This document shows positions 31,866 through 40,283 of a stretch of DNA of 64,000 bases, piece by piece. The stretch comes from Paraburkholderia saeva (GTDB taxonomy: Bacteria > Pseudomonadota > Gammaproteobacteria > Burkholderiales > Burkholderiaceae), in NCBI RefSeq assembly GCF_907164555.1, contig NZ_CAJQZC010000008.1, forward strand, positions 62,001 through 126,000, in the 5' to 3' direction. The notes beneath the pieces are model-generated. The model had not been told where the DNA came from and made no database searches. It was given only the letters and a program-made list of their open reading frames with translations. Position numbers and translations under genes: made by a program. Each line of letters begins with the position of its first letter. The first letter of the stretch is position 1.

Positions 31866-32927
31866 CTACCGGCCGCCAGCCGGCGAAGCGTGGACGAGGG
31901 CGTTTTTCACCGCGGGCGGCGGCGTGGCCCTGGCTGGTGCGTCCCCATCGATGTGCTGCCGGTGGTTTTTTCGCCATGCGGCAGGCGGCATGCCGAACTC
32001 GCGTCTGAACGCGCGGTTGAACGCCGCCTCCGAATCGTAGCCAATCTGTCCCGCGATCGCGGCGAGCGAGGTGTCACCCGCCAGCAATTGCTGCGCTGCA
32101 ATCTGCAGACGCCAGCGCGCGAGATACTGCATCGGCGGCTGGCCTATCAGGTCGCTGAATCGTTGCGCGAGCGCCGAGCGCGACAGCCCGACCTTGCGCG
32201 CGAGATCTTCGACGGTCCATGCGTGTGCCGGTTGCGCGTGCAGCATCGACAGCGCGCGCCCGACAAAGCGGTCGCGCACGCCGGCGAGCCAGCCTTTCTG
32301 GTTGTCCGGCAATGCGTCGATGCAGCGCCGCACCGCTTCGACGAACAGCAGTTCGGAGAGCCGCGCGAGAATGATCGAACTGCCCGCACGCGATTCGGCG
32401 GCCTCGGCGGCGGCGAATTTGACTGAGGATTCGAGCCACGCGCTCTGTGGATCATTGCGCATGTCGATCTTGAAGATGCGCGGCAACGCCGAAAGAAGCG
32501 GGTTGCTCGCCACGTCGTCACAGGCGAGAAAACCGCATACCACCTGCGTGCGCGCACCGCCGCCGCCATGCGAGAGCTTCATCACCTGGCCCGGTGACGC
32601 GTTGAACTGATCCGCGAGCAGACTCGCCGATGGCACCGGTTCGAGATCGAGCGCGCTCCCCATCACGTGTGTTTCGCCTTGCGGCACGACGAGCAGCTCG
32701 CCAGCATTGAGATGAACGGCCGAATCGGGGACACCGGGCAACTGCGCCCAGCAACTGCCTTCGATGATCAGATGATAGGAAACGATGCGATCGGACGCGG
32801 GCAGGTATGACGAACACAGTGTCGAATCCGTGCGGCCAATCAGACTCCATGGCGCGGAAAATTCCGCGTTGAGAAAGACCGCGCCGCTCAGGCGCACGAC
32901 ACGAAGCACATCCGAAACTGCGTCCAT
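31866..32927 (-). CDS. AraC-family regulator with N-terminal cupin domain
   Basis: 353-residue regulator. The N-terminal cupin_6-type domain (about 1-185) opens with MDAVSDVLRVVRLSGAVFLNAEFSAPW and contains VPQGETHVMG. The C-terminal double helix-turn-helix AraC domain (about 225-325) has HAWTVEDLARKVGLSRSALAQRFSDLIGQPPMQYLARWRLQIAAQQL and AGQIGYDSEAAFNRAFRREFGMPPAAWR. Start: ATG at 32927, which matches the usual start of this group; a frame from 33041 adds 38 residues without support. The short basic tail after the HTH is unremarkable. The target is unknown: the remnant gene and the drug-type MFS are downstream on the same strand. Confidence 0.87.
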   Translation of the reverse strand: MDAVSDVLRVVRLSGAVFLNAEFSAPWSLIGRTDSTLCSSYLPASDRIVSYHLIIEGSCWAQLPGVPDSAVHLNAGELLVVPQGETHVMGSALDLEPVPSASLLADQFNASPGQVMKLSHGGGGARTQVVCGFLACDDVASNPLLSALPRIFKIDMRNDPQSAWLESSVKFAAAEAAESRAGSSIILARLSELLFVEAVRRCIDALPDNQKGWLAGVRDRFVGRALSMLHAQPAHAWTVEDLARKVGLSRSALAQRFSDLIGQPPMQYLARWRLQIAAQQLLAGDTSLAAIAGQIGYDSEAAFNRAFRREFGMPPAAWRKNHRQHIDGDAPARATPPPAVKNALVHASPAGGR

Positions 32928-33108
32928 GATGGTGTCCGTCAATACATCAATTCCGGCGTCCTGCTCAAGAAATCTGGACGCCTGATCGTTTATCAACACG
33001 ACCGACGCGCAGATACTAGCATTCACCCCGGCCCGCAACAACGCGCAGCGCGACGAAAGCAGCGGTCGTTCTCATGGGGGCGGGGACCTGTCACCAAGGA
33101 GACACTTG

Positions 33109-33543
33109 ATGAGTAATGAAAAGACGTACACAGGTAGCTGTTTTTGCGGTGCCGTCCAGTTCACGGTCACCGGAAAACCGGAAGGCATGGGCTATTGTCA
33201 TTGTGACTCGTGTCGAAGCTGGTCGGCGGGGCCGGTGAACGCGTTCACGCTCTGGAAACCGGAATCGGTCCACATCACACGCGGCGCGGACAATATCGGC
33301 ACTTACAACAAAACCGAGAACAGTTTTCGCAAGTGGTGCAAAACGTGCGGCGGCCATATCTTCACCGAGCATCCCGGCATGGGCGTCACGGATGTCTATG
33401 CGGCATCCATTCCCGACTTTCCGTACGAAGCCGGCATCCACGTCAACTACCAGGAAACGAAACTGCGGATGAAAGATGGCTTGCCCAAAATGAAGGACTT
33501 TCCGAAGGAAATGGGCGGCTCCGGTTTGACCGTCGCGGAATAG
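33109..33543 (+). CDS. GFA family protein (Gfa/CENP-V fold, zinc-binding)
   Basis: 144-residue protein of the glutathione-dependent formaldehyde-activating (GFA) fold. The zinc-binding cysteines are all visible: CFCGAVQF (about 11-17), CHCDSCRSW (about 32-37) and CKTCGGHIFTEHPG (about 80-83). Most family members are not proven formaldehyde enzymes, so the catalytic role should be treated as unknown. The start ATG at 33109 stands 5-6 bases after AGGAGAC. The gene is divergent from the AraC-cupin regulator (gap about 180 bp) and could be its target. It is followed by a methyltransferase. Confidence 0.9.
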   Translation: MSNEKTYTGSCFCGAVQFTVTGKPEGMGYCHCDSCRSWSAGPVNAFTLWKPESVHITRGADNIGTYNKTENSFRKWCKTCGGHIFTEHPGMGVTDVYAASIPDFPYEAGIHVNYQETKLRMKDGLPKMKDFPKEMGGSGLTVAE

Positions 33544-33573
33544 CGCGGCCGCGGATTTCGTTTCTTCAGCCTT

Positions 33574-33626
33574 GCGTGCGGGTTTGCGTGTGATGTTTGG
33601 ACGTGCCTGCGCGTGCCGGTTTGCGT
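33574..33626. repeat. Short direct repeat, 15 of 16 bases
   Basis: GCGTGCGGGTTTGCGT (33574-33589) recurs as GCGTGCCGGTTTGCGT (33611-33626), a 37-bp period, in the gap upstream of the methyltransferase. It may be a slipped duplication or a tandem regulator site. Confidence 0.4.
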
Positions 33627-33648
33627 CTGCTTTAACTGGAGTTCAGCT

Positions 33649-34497
33649 ATGCCTTCAGAAGTCTCTACATCCCCGGTTTCCACGCCTGCACCAACGGTCG
33701 ATCTTGCCGCGATCAAGACGCGTCAGCAGGTCGCGTGGTCGGCGGGCAACTATGCGGTTGTCGGCACGACGTTGCAGATCGTCGGCGAAAATCTGTGCGA
33801 GGCGCTCGATCTGCGTTCCGGCGCGCGCGTGCTCGATGTCGCTGCCGGCAACGGCAATGCAACGCTTGCGGCGGCGCGTCGCTGGGCGGAGGTCACCTCG
33901 ACCGACTACGTGCCCGCGTTGCTCGAAGCAGGCAAGGCACGCGCGCAGGCCGAGGGTCACACGATCCATTTTCAGGAAGCCGATGCGGAAAACCTGCCAT
34001 TCGCCGACGCTTCATTCGACGTGGTGATGTCGACGTTCGGCGTGATGTTCACGCCGGACCAGGCGAAAGCCGCCAGCGAACTTGCGCGCGTGTGCAGGCC
34101 CGGCGGCAAGATCGGCCTCGCAAACTGGACACCGGAGAGTTTCATCGGTCAGGTGTTCAAGACGATCGGCAAGTACATTCCACCGGCCACGGGTGTGAAA
34201 TCGCCGGCGCTGTGGGGCACCGCCTCGCGGCTGGAAGAACTGTTCGGCGCGACCGCGCGGAAGATCCATACGACTGAGCGCGCGTTTGTATTTCGCTATC
34301 GCTCACCGGAGCACTGGATCGACGTATTCCGCACGTGGTACGGCCCGATCAACAAAGCCTTCGGCGCGCTCGACGCAGAGAAACAGGCAGCGTTCAATCA
34401 GGACCTGATGGCGCTGATCGCGAGCAGCAACCGATCCGGTGACGACGGGCTCGTTCTGCCGAGCGAATACCTTGAAGTCGTGATCGAGCGTCAGTGA
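33649..34497 (+). CDS. Class I SAM-dependent methyltransferase (UbiE/Methyltransf_11 type)
   Basis: 282-residue enzyme. The SAM-binding motif I is ARVLDVAAGNGNATLAAAR (about 60-78), motif post-I STDYVPALLEAGKARA (about 82-97) and motif II region ENLPFADASFDVVMSTFGVMF (about 112-132). The C-terminal half (about 175-280) is substrate-specific and not recognised. The ATG at 33649 follows ACTGGAG. The Ser/Thr/Pro-rich first 18 residues look unstructured. It is preceded by the GFA gene and followed by a converging DMT transporter. The acceptor molecule cannot be named. Confidence 0.87.
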   Translation: MPSEVSTSPVSTPAPTVDLAAIKTRQQVAWSAGNYAVVGTTLQIVGENLCEALDLRSGARVLDVAAGNGNATLAAARRWAEVTSTDYVPALLEAGKARAQAEGHTIHFQEADAENLPFADASFDVVMSTFGVMFTPDQAKAASELARVCRPGGKIGLANWTPESFIGQVFKTIGKYIPPATGVKSPALWGTASRLEELFGATARKIHTTERAFVFRYRSPEHWIDVFRTWYGPINKAFGALDAEKQAAFNQDLMALIASSNRSGDDGLVLPSEYLEVVIERQ

Positions 34498-34513
34498 GCG
34501 GATGAAGCAGGCA

Positions 34514-34544
34514 CGCCTGTCACGCGTTTTGCGCGTGACAGGCG
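34514..34544. terminator. Perfect 13-bp hairpin between converging genes
   Basis: CGCCTGTCACGCG - TTTTG - CGCGTGACAGGCG forms a 13-bp stem between the methyltransferase stop (34497) and the DMT transporter stop (34583). No long T-tract follows. It is probably a bidirectional terminator. Confidence 0.65.
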
Positions 34545-34582
34545 GATCACGTCGCGACGTTGACCGCAGAGCCCTTCCGGTC

Positions 34583-35500
34583 TCAGGCCGCGCGTGCGCG
34601 CGAATGCAAAAGGACGGTGCCGATACCGCCCAGTGCGATCACGATCATGCCGAGGCCGGTCCACAGATCGGGTATCTGGCTGAACAGCACCCAGCTGAAA
34701 AGTGTCGCAAAAGCGAGCTGCGCGTAACCAAATGGCGTGAGGAGCGCGAGCGGCGCGCGGCGCAACGCCTGAAGCATCAACACGTGCCCGAACGTCGCGA
34801 GCGATGCCATCAGCAGCACGAGCAACCAGCTTCCGAAGCGCACGCGTCCCATTTCCGGAAGCATCGTCGCCTGATCGGCCCAGAGCAGAAGCGCAAGCGC
34901 GACGGTTGCGACGAGCGCGGTCAGAAAATTCGTGGTGATGGGGTCGCCGCTTTTCGAGAGCTTGCTCGACGCAACCTGAAAGCACGCGAACGTCGTTGCC
35001 GCGCCGATCGGAAAAATCACGGTCCAGCTGAACTGCCCGCTACCCGGGCGCACCACCATCAGCATCCCGATGAAACCCAGCACGACCATGGCCCACTTGC
35101 TACGCGGCACGTCTTCATTGAGCACGGTCGCGGCAAGTAGCGTGGTGATGAGCGGGGCCATCATCGCAAGCGCGGTTGTGACAGGCAGCGGGAGATAGCG
35201 CAGTCCGGCGAACGTGCAGGCTGAATTTGACAGCAGCAGGAATGCGCGCAGCACCTGCAGCTTCAGCGCGCCGGTGTTGAGAAAGTGCACGGCGCCGCGC
35301 TGCGTCTGCCAGACGCCGAGCACGACAGCCTGGAAGAAGTAGCGCACCAGCAGCAGCGCCAGAAGCGGCACTGCGGCGCCAATGACCTTGACGGTGGCAT
35401 CGCTGGCCGCGAACGTGGCGGTCGTCGCGACCATGACAAGGATGCCTGCCTCGGCGGTGACCGGTAGCGAAAAACCGCGCAGGCGGCCCAGAACTTCCAT
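34583..35500 (-). CDS. DMT-superfamily transporter (EamA)
   Basis: 305-residue inner-membrane protein with ten hydrophobic helices in two EamA repeats: the first from AGILVMVATTATFAASDATVKVIG to about residue 150, the second from FPIGAATTFACFQVASSKL to the C-terminus. Repeat landmarks include ALAMMAPLITTLLAATVLNEDVPRSKWAMVVLGFIGMLMVVRPG. Such proteins export or import metabolites (amino acids, nucleotides, carboxylates); the specificity is unknown. It is followed, 66 bp behind on the same strand, by the EgtB-like gene's end, so it is downstream of that gene and may be cotranscribed. Confidence 0.88.
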   Translation of the reverse strand: MEVLGRLRGFSLPVTAEAGILVMVATTATFAASDATVKVIGAAVPLLALLLVRYFFQAVVLGVWQTQRGAVHFLNTGALKLQVLRAFLLLSNSACTFAGLRYLPLPVTTALAMMAPLITTLLAATVLNEDVPRSKWAMVVLGFIGMLMVVRPGSGQFSWTVIFPIGAATTFACFQVASSKLSKSGDPITTNFLTALVATVALALLLWADQATMLPEMGRVRFGSWLLVLLMASLATFGHVLMLQALRRAPLALLTPFGYAQLAFATLFSWVLFSQIPDLWTGLGMIVIALGGIGTVLLHSRARAA

Positions 35501-35566
35501 CGGACTCTCTTGTTGTGAAAGCGGATTCTTCGAGTGTTTTTGTTCGAGCCCGATTCGCTCTGTTCG

Positions 35567-36871
35567 TTACGCCGGGGTCAAATTTCGCACGCAGCGAAAC
35601 CCCGCATACACATATTGATAGTGCGGCTGGAACCAGTTGCGGAACGTCGCGCGCAGCATGCACGCCGCGGTGCGTGCCGAGCCGCCCTTGAGCACGTAAT
35701 GCTGCCCGTCGAAAAAGTTCGCCGAATAGCCGAGGTAAAACGGAAACGCGTCGAAGCCCGGTAGCGCATCGAACACCGTCGAGGTCCATTCCCAGCCGTT
35801 GCCAAACTGCCCGACGACGCCGAACGCGCTGACGTTGTCCCGATGCGCGTGAACGTCCTGCGGATTCCAGCTACGAAAATCGAAATTGCCCGATCTGGCG
35901 TGGGGCGCGCCGTGCGCTGCGCGCTGCCACTGCGCTTCGGTCGGCAGGGCCTTGCCGGCCCAGCGCGCGTACGCGCTCGCTTCGGCGTGGCTCACATAGA
36001 CCGGCCAGTGTTCGGGCAAAGCGATGTCATCGAACATCGTGCGCAACTTCCACGCACGCTCGCCGTGCCGCGTAGCAAGCGACCAGCCCGCTGGATGTTC
36101 GATGTGTTCGGCTTCCTTCCACGCCCAGTCCTTCCCGCTCCACAGCGATGGATCGCGATAGCCGCCCGCTTCGACGAACGCGCGATACGCGCCGTTCGTC
36201 ACCATGTGGCGGTCGATCTCGAATGCGGGCACGTCGACACGCAATTCGCCAAACTCGTTGTCCCACCCGAAGACGCCCTCTTCGCGATCCATGCCGAGCA
36301 CGGTTACGCCAGCGGGCACGCTGACCATGCCATCGTCCGGCAGACCCGCCGGGGGTTCTGTGACGGATGACGGCGGCGCAACTTTTTGCTCGAGAGGCAA
36401 CTGATGCAGCATGTACGCAAGCGTTTCAGCGTGCATCAGCCGGTGCTCGATCGCGACGTGCAAGAGCTGTTCGGCGGAGGCCGTGCGCATGCCTTCGGGC
36501 ACGAGTTCGAGCGACGCGAGCGCGTGATCGATCTGCGCGCGCGCGCCGGCGGCGTACGCCCCGACTACTTCAAGCGATGGCCAGTCAGTCGGCACGTCAG
36601 TTGGAAACCCGCCGTCGACAGGGTCGATGCCGAACGCGAACAACTGGTCGAGTTCAGCACTCAACGCGGGAAGATCGAACAGTCGCCGGTCGAAGAGGTT
36701 CCGGTCGAACGCTTCGAGATGGCCAATATAGAACACGATCCGGTGTCGTTCGCGGATCGGACGTTCGTAGAGGAACTCGGGTTTGATGACAGCAAACAAC
36801 GCGTCAGTGACGCGGCGGGCTTCGATGAGTCGATGGATGAGCGGGTGCTGCAAGGCGGGTTCGCGATTCAT
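35567..36871 (-). CDS. EgtB-like non-haem iron sulfoxide-synthase family protein
   Basis: 434-residue protein with an N-terminal DinB_2 domain and a C-terminal FGE-sulfatase/SUMF1 domain (about 190-430, ending AACMLRATFRNWFQPHYQYVYAGFRCVR). The three His expected to hold Fe(II) are in place: H51 (YIGHLEAFD) and H143/H147 (HRLMHAE). EgtB joins cysteine species to trimethylhistidine in ergothioneine synthesis; the relatives OvoA and SenA make ovothiol and selenoneine. No EgtD methyltransferase, SenB or SenC gene is near, so which thiol or selenol it makes is open. Start: ATG at 36871 with AGGAG about 11 bases upstream; a frame from 36994 is rejected. Confidence 0.82.
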   Translation of the reverse strand: MNREPALQHPLIHRLIEARRVTDALFAVIKPEFLYERPIRERHRIVFYIGHLEAFDRNLFDRRLFDLPALSAELDQLFAFGIDPVDGGFPTDVPTDWPSLEVVGAYAAGARAQIDHALASLELVPEGMRTASAEQLLHVAIEHRLMHAETLAYMLHQLPLEQKVAPPSSVTEPPAGLPDDGMVSVPAGVTVLGMDREEGVFGWDNEFGELRVDVPAFEIDRHMVTNGAYRAFVEAGGYRDPSLWSGKDWAWKEAEHIEHPAGWSLATRHGERAWKLRTMFDDIALPEHWPVYVSHAEASAYARWAGKALPTEAQWQRAAHGAPHARSGNFDFRSWNPQDVHAHRDNVSAFGVVGQFGNGWEWTSTVFDALPGFDAFPFYLGYSANFFDGQHYVLKGGSARTAACMLRATFRNWFQPHYQYVYAGFRCVRNLTPA

Positions 36872-37047
36872 TGCACCGGGTCTCCTGCTAGGGGACAGTC
36901 TGAAACTGTACCTGCTTGCAGAAGGCATGCCAAGGCGAAATGTATCGCGAACGGGTGACTGGCCTGACGCCCGCCCAATATGGCGCGCGGCCACGCGCCG
37001 GGGGAAATGGCCGTTCTGGCCGGGAGCGACGGCGTATCTGCGGCGGT

Positions 37048-37809
37048 CTATACCTGCCGCAAACCATCGAAATCGACGATGCGGATGAATTTGCCCTGCG
37101 TGTCGATCAGGCCACGCTTTTGAAATCTTGACAGCGTGCGGCTCACCGTTTCGAGCGTGATGCCGAGATAGCTGCCCATTTCATCGCGCGTCATGCGCAG
37201 GTTGAATTCGTTCGACGAATAGCCGCGCTGTGCGTTGCGCTCCGATATGTCCAGCAGTAGCGCGGCGACGCGTTCGTCGGCGCTCTGCGAGCCGAGCACC
37301 ATCATCTGCTTTGCCTCGCGCACGATCTGTTCGCCCATCAGTTTGTGCAATCGGTCCTGCATCGTGCCGATTTCGCGGCAAAGACGCTTCAACTCGGGGT
37401 ACGGCACGATGCACACGGAACTGTCTTCGAGCGCGATCGCACTGCATGCGTGCGCGTCGGTACTGATACCGTCGAGGCCGAGGGGTTCACCCGCGAGCTT
37501 CAGCCCGGTCACCTGTTCCCGGCCGAGGCGATGTGCCATCACCGTTTTCAATGCACCCGACCGTACGGCATACAGGTTGTCGAACGGATCGCCCGTGCGA
37601 AACAGCACTTCGCCGCGACGCACGGCGCGTGCGTTACAGATGAGCGCTTCAAGTTTCGGCAGGTCTTCGGCACACACGCCCTGCGGCATGCAGAGCTGTC
37701 GCATCGCGCAGGTCGAGCAGCGGGCAACGTCGCGGCGCGCACGCGCGGGCGCGGTGGCGCGAACAGGTCGATGCCCGGCGGACGGAGGAAGCGCGATGGG
37801 ATGGAGCAT
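37048..37809 (-). CDS. fnr: FNR-type oxygen-sensing Crp/Fnr regulator
   Basis: 253-residue regulator. The N-terminal CxxCx5C (C31, C34, C40) and a fourth Cys at 122 (DAHACSAIAL) match the four ligands of the oxygen-labile [4Fe-4S] cluster of FNR. The cyclic-nucleotide-binding-type beta roll spans about 55-165, a dimer helix follows, and the C-terminal HTH has MTRDEMGSYLGITLETVSRTLSRFQKRGLI; the E-x-x-S-R pattern reads TTGAT-N4-ATCAA sites. A perfect site of that form is at 38555-38568, upstream of the universal stress protein gene, which is transcribed toward fnr with a 107-bp gap. Start: ATG at 37809; an in-frame ATG at 37851 is possible. Confidence 0.9.
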   Translation of the reverse strand: MLHPIALPPSAGHRPVRATAPARARRDVARCSTCAMRQLCMPQGVCAEDLPKLEALICNARAVRRGEVLFRTGDPFDNLYAVRSGALKTVMAHRLGREQVTGLKLAGEPLGLDGISTDAHACSAIALEDSSVCIVPYPELKRLCREIGTMQDRLHKLMGEQIVREAKQMMVLGSQSADERVAALLLDISERNAQRGYSSNEFNLRMTRDEMGSYLGITLETVSRTLSRFQKRGLIDTQGKFIRIVDFDGLRQV

Positions 37810-37916
37810 GATCGAATAGCCCGGAAAGTGATGTTGCCCTGATTGTCCCACCGGCCTCTGGGCGCCCTGAGCGACAAAAGGACGCGCGGCCAGGTGGGAC
37901 TCGTGTCTTGAAAAGG

Positions 37917-38402
37917 TCAGGCGGCGCCTGCCTGTTGCGGCGAAGCCTGCGCGTCGCCGGCGGCCGAAGGCACCAGCAGTACCGGCAGCTTCGCCTGGCG
38001 CACACAGCGCTCGGCGACACTGCCCAGAATCAGCCGCTGGAAGCCGCGCCGGCCGTGTGTGCCCATGACCAGTAGATCGGCATTGAACGCAGCCGCCGCC
38101 GCGAGCACGACCACGGAGACGTCTTCAATCGATGAAGCTTCGTCTGTCGCGACGTCGCCCTGCACGCCGGCTTCGCGCATGGCCTGAAGCAGCGCCGCGT
38201 TCAGCTCCTTTCCCTGCTCGATCAGGCTGTTGCGCAGGACCGACGGGTCGTAGCCAGGCGCCTCGAAATACATCGGCGTATTTTCAACGACGTAAAACGC
38301 CCGCAGGACTGCACCGTTTGACTTTGCGAGACCGAGCGCAGCGTGGAACGCGCGGCGCGAGGTATCGCTGCCGTCGACCGCAACCAGGATACGTGAGTAC
38401 AT
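37917..38402 (-). CDS. Universal stress protein (UspA family)
   Basis: 161-residue single-domain UspA protein. The first strand is MYSRILVAVDGSDTSRRAFHAALGLAK, and the ATP-binding loop is VMGTHGRRGFQRLILGSVAERCVRQAKLPVLLVP (G-2x-G-9x-G-S/T type), which predicts an ATP-binding Usp. A short Ala/Gln-rich tail follows. GGAGG precedes the ATG at 38402. A perfect FNR box about 153-166 bp upstream predicts induction under low oxygen, as seen for Usp genes of denitrifying and microaerobic proteobacteria. It lies upstream of fnr on the same strand. Confidence 0.92.
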   Translation of the reverse strand: MYSRILVAVDGSDTSRRAFHAALGLAKSNGAVLRAFYVVENTPMYFEAPGYDPSVLRNSLIEQGKELNAALLQAMREAGVQGDVATDEASSIEDVSVVVLAAAAAFNADLLVMGTHGRRGFQRLILGSVAERCVRQAKLPVLLVPSAAGDAQASPQQAGAA

Positions 38403-38726
38403 AAAACCTCCGCGGCATGTGGGTCGGCACAGGATGCGCAATGACCCGGAAGAAAGAAGCGATGCGCGCACATGAGATGTCATGCGGGATGTAACCCGAT
38501 ATGCGCTGAATCAAACGTCGGCTTAAATGATCGCCGAAAAGCGGCGAAAGTGCCTTGATGTAAATCAAGTGGTCAGGTCATTTGTCTTGACCGCAAGGAA
38601 GGACCCGATCAAGACCTGACATGGCTTTCCGCTGACAAACGGCTTGCCGTCAATCAGAATCTGGCCAGTGATTGGTCCAGTTTGCCTTACAATCGAGACC
38701 TATTCAGACAAGCTACGACATCGACG
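38403..38726. other. 324-bp gap between the usp and FadR-type genes
   Basis: A divergent promoter region with no coding frame of note. It contains the FNR box at 38555-38568 and an AT-poor stretch before the FadR-type start. A second symmetrical motif near 38666 (CTGGCCA ... TGGTCCAG) is imperfect and could be an autoregulatory GntR site. Confidence 0.5.
38555..38568. promoter_or_regulatory. Perfect FNR/Anr box
   Basis: TTGAT-GTAA-ATCAA matches the FNR consensus TTGAT-N4-ATCAA at every defined base. It lies 153-166 bp upstream of the universal stress protein ATG and about 160 bp upstream of the divergent FadR-type gene. The fnr gene two loci away supplies the likely regulator. Confidence 0.85.
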
Positions 38727-39416
38727 ATGAACGAGCGCAAATCCTCAGGTCTGCCTGACAAGATCTACGGCGATATCCTGAACCAGATCCTTGAAGGGGA
38801 GTACAAGGAAGGTGAGCGCCTGCCGACCGAGCACGCGTTGGCCGAACGTTTCGAAACGTCGCGCCCCACGGTGCGTGAAGCGCTGGCGAGGCTGCGCGCC
38901 GACGGGATCATCGTCACGCGTCACGGTTCGGGAACCACAGTCGCGCGCCGTCCCGATCCGGACGTGCGACGCTTTGCGCCGCTCGAAACGCTCTCCGATA
39001 TCCGTCGTTGTTACGAGTTCCGCATCGTCACCGAGGCGGGCGCGGCGGCGCTCGCCGCACAGCAGGCCGACAGCGACGATATCGCCGCCATCCAGCACGC
39101 GTGGGAGGAGCTCGAGCGCATCATCGAAACACAGGGCATCGGCGCGCGCGACGATTTCACGTTTCATCTGGCCGTCGCGCGGGCGTCGAAGAACCAGTTT
39201 TTCATCACCGTGATGTCGTTCATCGAAGAGCAGATCGTGTTCAGCATGAACCTCTCGCGCAACCTGTCGCTGGTGAAGACGCTGGAGCGGCAACGTCTCG
39301 TGCAGCGCGAGCATCTGGCCGTGCTGGAAGCGATCCGCAACAAGGACTCCGCAGCGGCCGGTCAGGCCATGCGCGCGCACCTCGAAAACGCGCTCGACCG
39401 GATGTTCGGTTCGTAA
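38727..39416 (+). CDS. FadR/GntR-family (FCD) transcriptional regulator
   Basis: 229-residue regulator: winged helix at about 8-75 (DKIYGDILNQILEGEYKEGERLPTEHALAERFETSRPTVREALARLRADGIIVTRHG) and FCD domain at about 90-220 (DDFTFHLAVARASKNQFF carries the D-H metal-ligand pattern). FCD regulators usually sense sugar acids, hydroxy acids or similar carboxylates. Start: ATG at 38727; a frame from 38682 adds 15 residues in the promoter region. It is followed by the convergent luxI-type gene, so it has no obvious cotranscribed target. The sugar-acid operon starting at 41910 is the nearest plausible target and shows a GntR-like TTGT-N3-ACAA site. Confidence 0.87.
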   Translation: MNERKSSGLPDKIYGDILNQILEGEYKEGERLPTEHALAERFETSRPTVREALARLRADGIIVTRHGSGTTVARRPDPDVRRFAPLETLSDIRRCYEFRIVTEAGAAALAAQQADSDDIAAIQHAWEELERIIETQGIGARDDFTFHLAVARASKNQFFITVMSFIEEQIVFSMNLSRNLSLVKTLERQRLVQREHLAVLEAIRNKDSAAAGQAMRAHLENALDRMFGS

Positions 39417-39530
39417 GCGCGGCGAGGACCGGACCGGCGTCGGACCGAATCCGGCTTGCCGCAGCTTCCATCCGCGGTTCACCTGCTGAACGGTTTCCCC
39501 GCAGCCATCCGGCATCAGCACGACATCCGG

Positions 39531-40124
39531 TCACGCTGCCGCGGCCATCGGGCCAAACAGTGCGGCCCGCGTCTGCGGACTGACCGCGATCTCCAGCGCC
39601 ACCGCGTTCTCCACGCCGATGCGCAGCGGCGGCCCGAGCCTGCGCAGTTCGATACCGGTTTTGCGCAGCAGCCGTTCGATGGGCGTCGTCGTGACGGTCA
39701 CGTAGCGCGTGATGCCCATCTGGTCGGCGAAAGTCACGAGTTCGTGGATGGCGTGCATCGTCAGATCGGCGAAGCCAAACGTTTGCTCTTCGCCGCCGGT
39801 ATCGACGACAAAGCGGCTCAGTTCCCAGATGTGCCGTCCGACCGGCGCCGCGTCGCCATGCAGCAGTTGCGGGAACGTGTCCTTCAGCATGTTCGGCCCC
39901 TCCGTTGGCATCAGGCGCCAGCAGCCGCGCACGGCGCCCCCCTTGTCCTGGATGAGCATGTAATGCGGCCCGAGTGCGTCGTAGCCGTCGATCTCCATCC
40001 CGGCGATGGTCGGAATATCCCATCCGAGGCGTCCGTGAAACACCCGGGCACGCAGCCGGTACATCTCGTTGATGTGATCGTTGTCAAATTCCTGACGCAG
40101 GCCAATCCGGATCGCTGCTTGCAT
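39531..40124 (-). CDS. braI: Acyl-homoserine-lactone synthase (LuxI family, BraI-like)
   Basis: 197-residue autoinducer synthase using S-adenosylmethionine and an acyl-ACP. Conserved LuxI positions are visible: R-x3-F at RARVFHGRLGW (about 25-35), MEIDGYD (about 42-48), the GCWRLMPT segment with its Arg, MLKDTFPQLL, and WELSRFVVD. A Thr-rich VTVTTTPIERLL stretch (about 140-152) is at the place associated with 3-oxo-acyl selectivity. Start: ATG at 40124 after GGGAGA. With rsaL and the luxR-type gene it has the layout of the Paraburkholderia braI-rsaL-braR locus; the symbol rests on that and on overall similarity. A lux-box-like repeat is 72 bp upstream. Confidence 0.88.
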   Translation of the reverse strand: MQAAIRIGLRQEFDNDHINEMYRLRARVFHGRLGWDIPTIAGMEIDGYDALGPHYMLIQDKGGAVRGCWRLMPTEGPNMLKDTFPQLLHGDAAPVGRHIWELSRFVVDTGGEEQTFGFADLTMHAIHELVTFADQMGITRYVTVTTTPIERLLRKTGIELRRLGPPLRIGVENAVALEIAVSPQTRAALFGPMAAAA

Positions 40125-40157
40125 GTCGTTCTCCCTTACGTGTTGGTCAGCCAATAC

Positions 40158-40173
40158 GCATGGAAACTTATGC
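40158..40173 (-). promoter_or_regulatory. Candidate RsaL operator over the luxI promoter
   Basis: GCAT-GGAAACTT-ATGC is an inverted repeat covering a CATAAG -10-like box on the minus strand, about 35-50 bp before the luxI start codon. RsaL represses lasI-type genes by binding such a site next to the lux box. The match to a published RsaL consensus was not tested. Confidence 0.4.
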
Positions 40174-40195
40174 ATTTCGGGTAGAAAAACTACCT

Positions 40196-40211
40196 ACCTA
40201 CCTGGATAGGT
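40196..40211. promoter_or_regulatory. lux-box-like inverted repeat between luxI and rsaL
   Basis: ACCTA-CCTGGA-TAGGT is a perfect inverted repeat with the CT-rich arms of lux/las boxes, preceded by extra CTAC repeats. It is equally far from both start codons (72 bp to luxI, 73 bp to rsaL), so one LuxR-AHL dimer could activate both divergent genes. Confidence 0.65.
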
Positions 40212-40283
40212 GTGCCCCGTTCGCTGGTCCGTGGAGAATCAATTTATCGATCCCGGCGATAGCCATTCAACCAGGTGGACATC

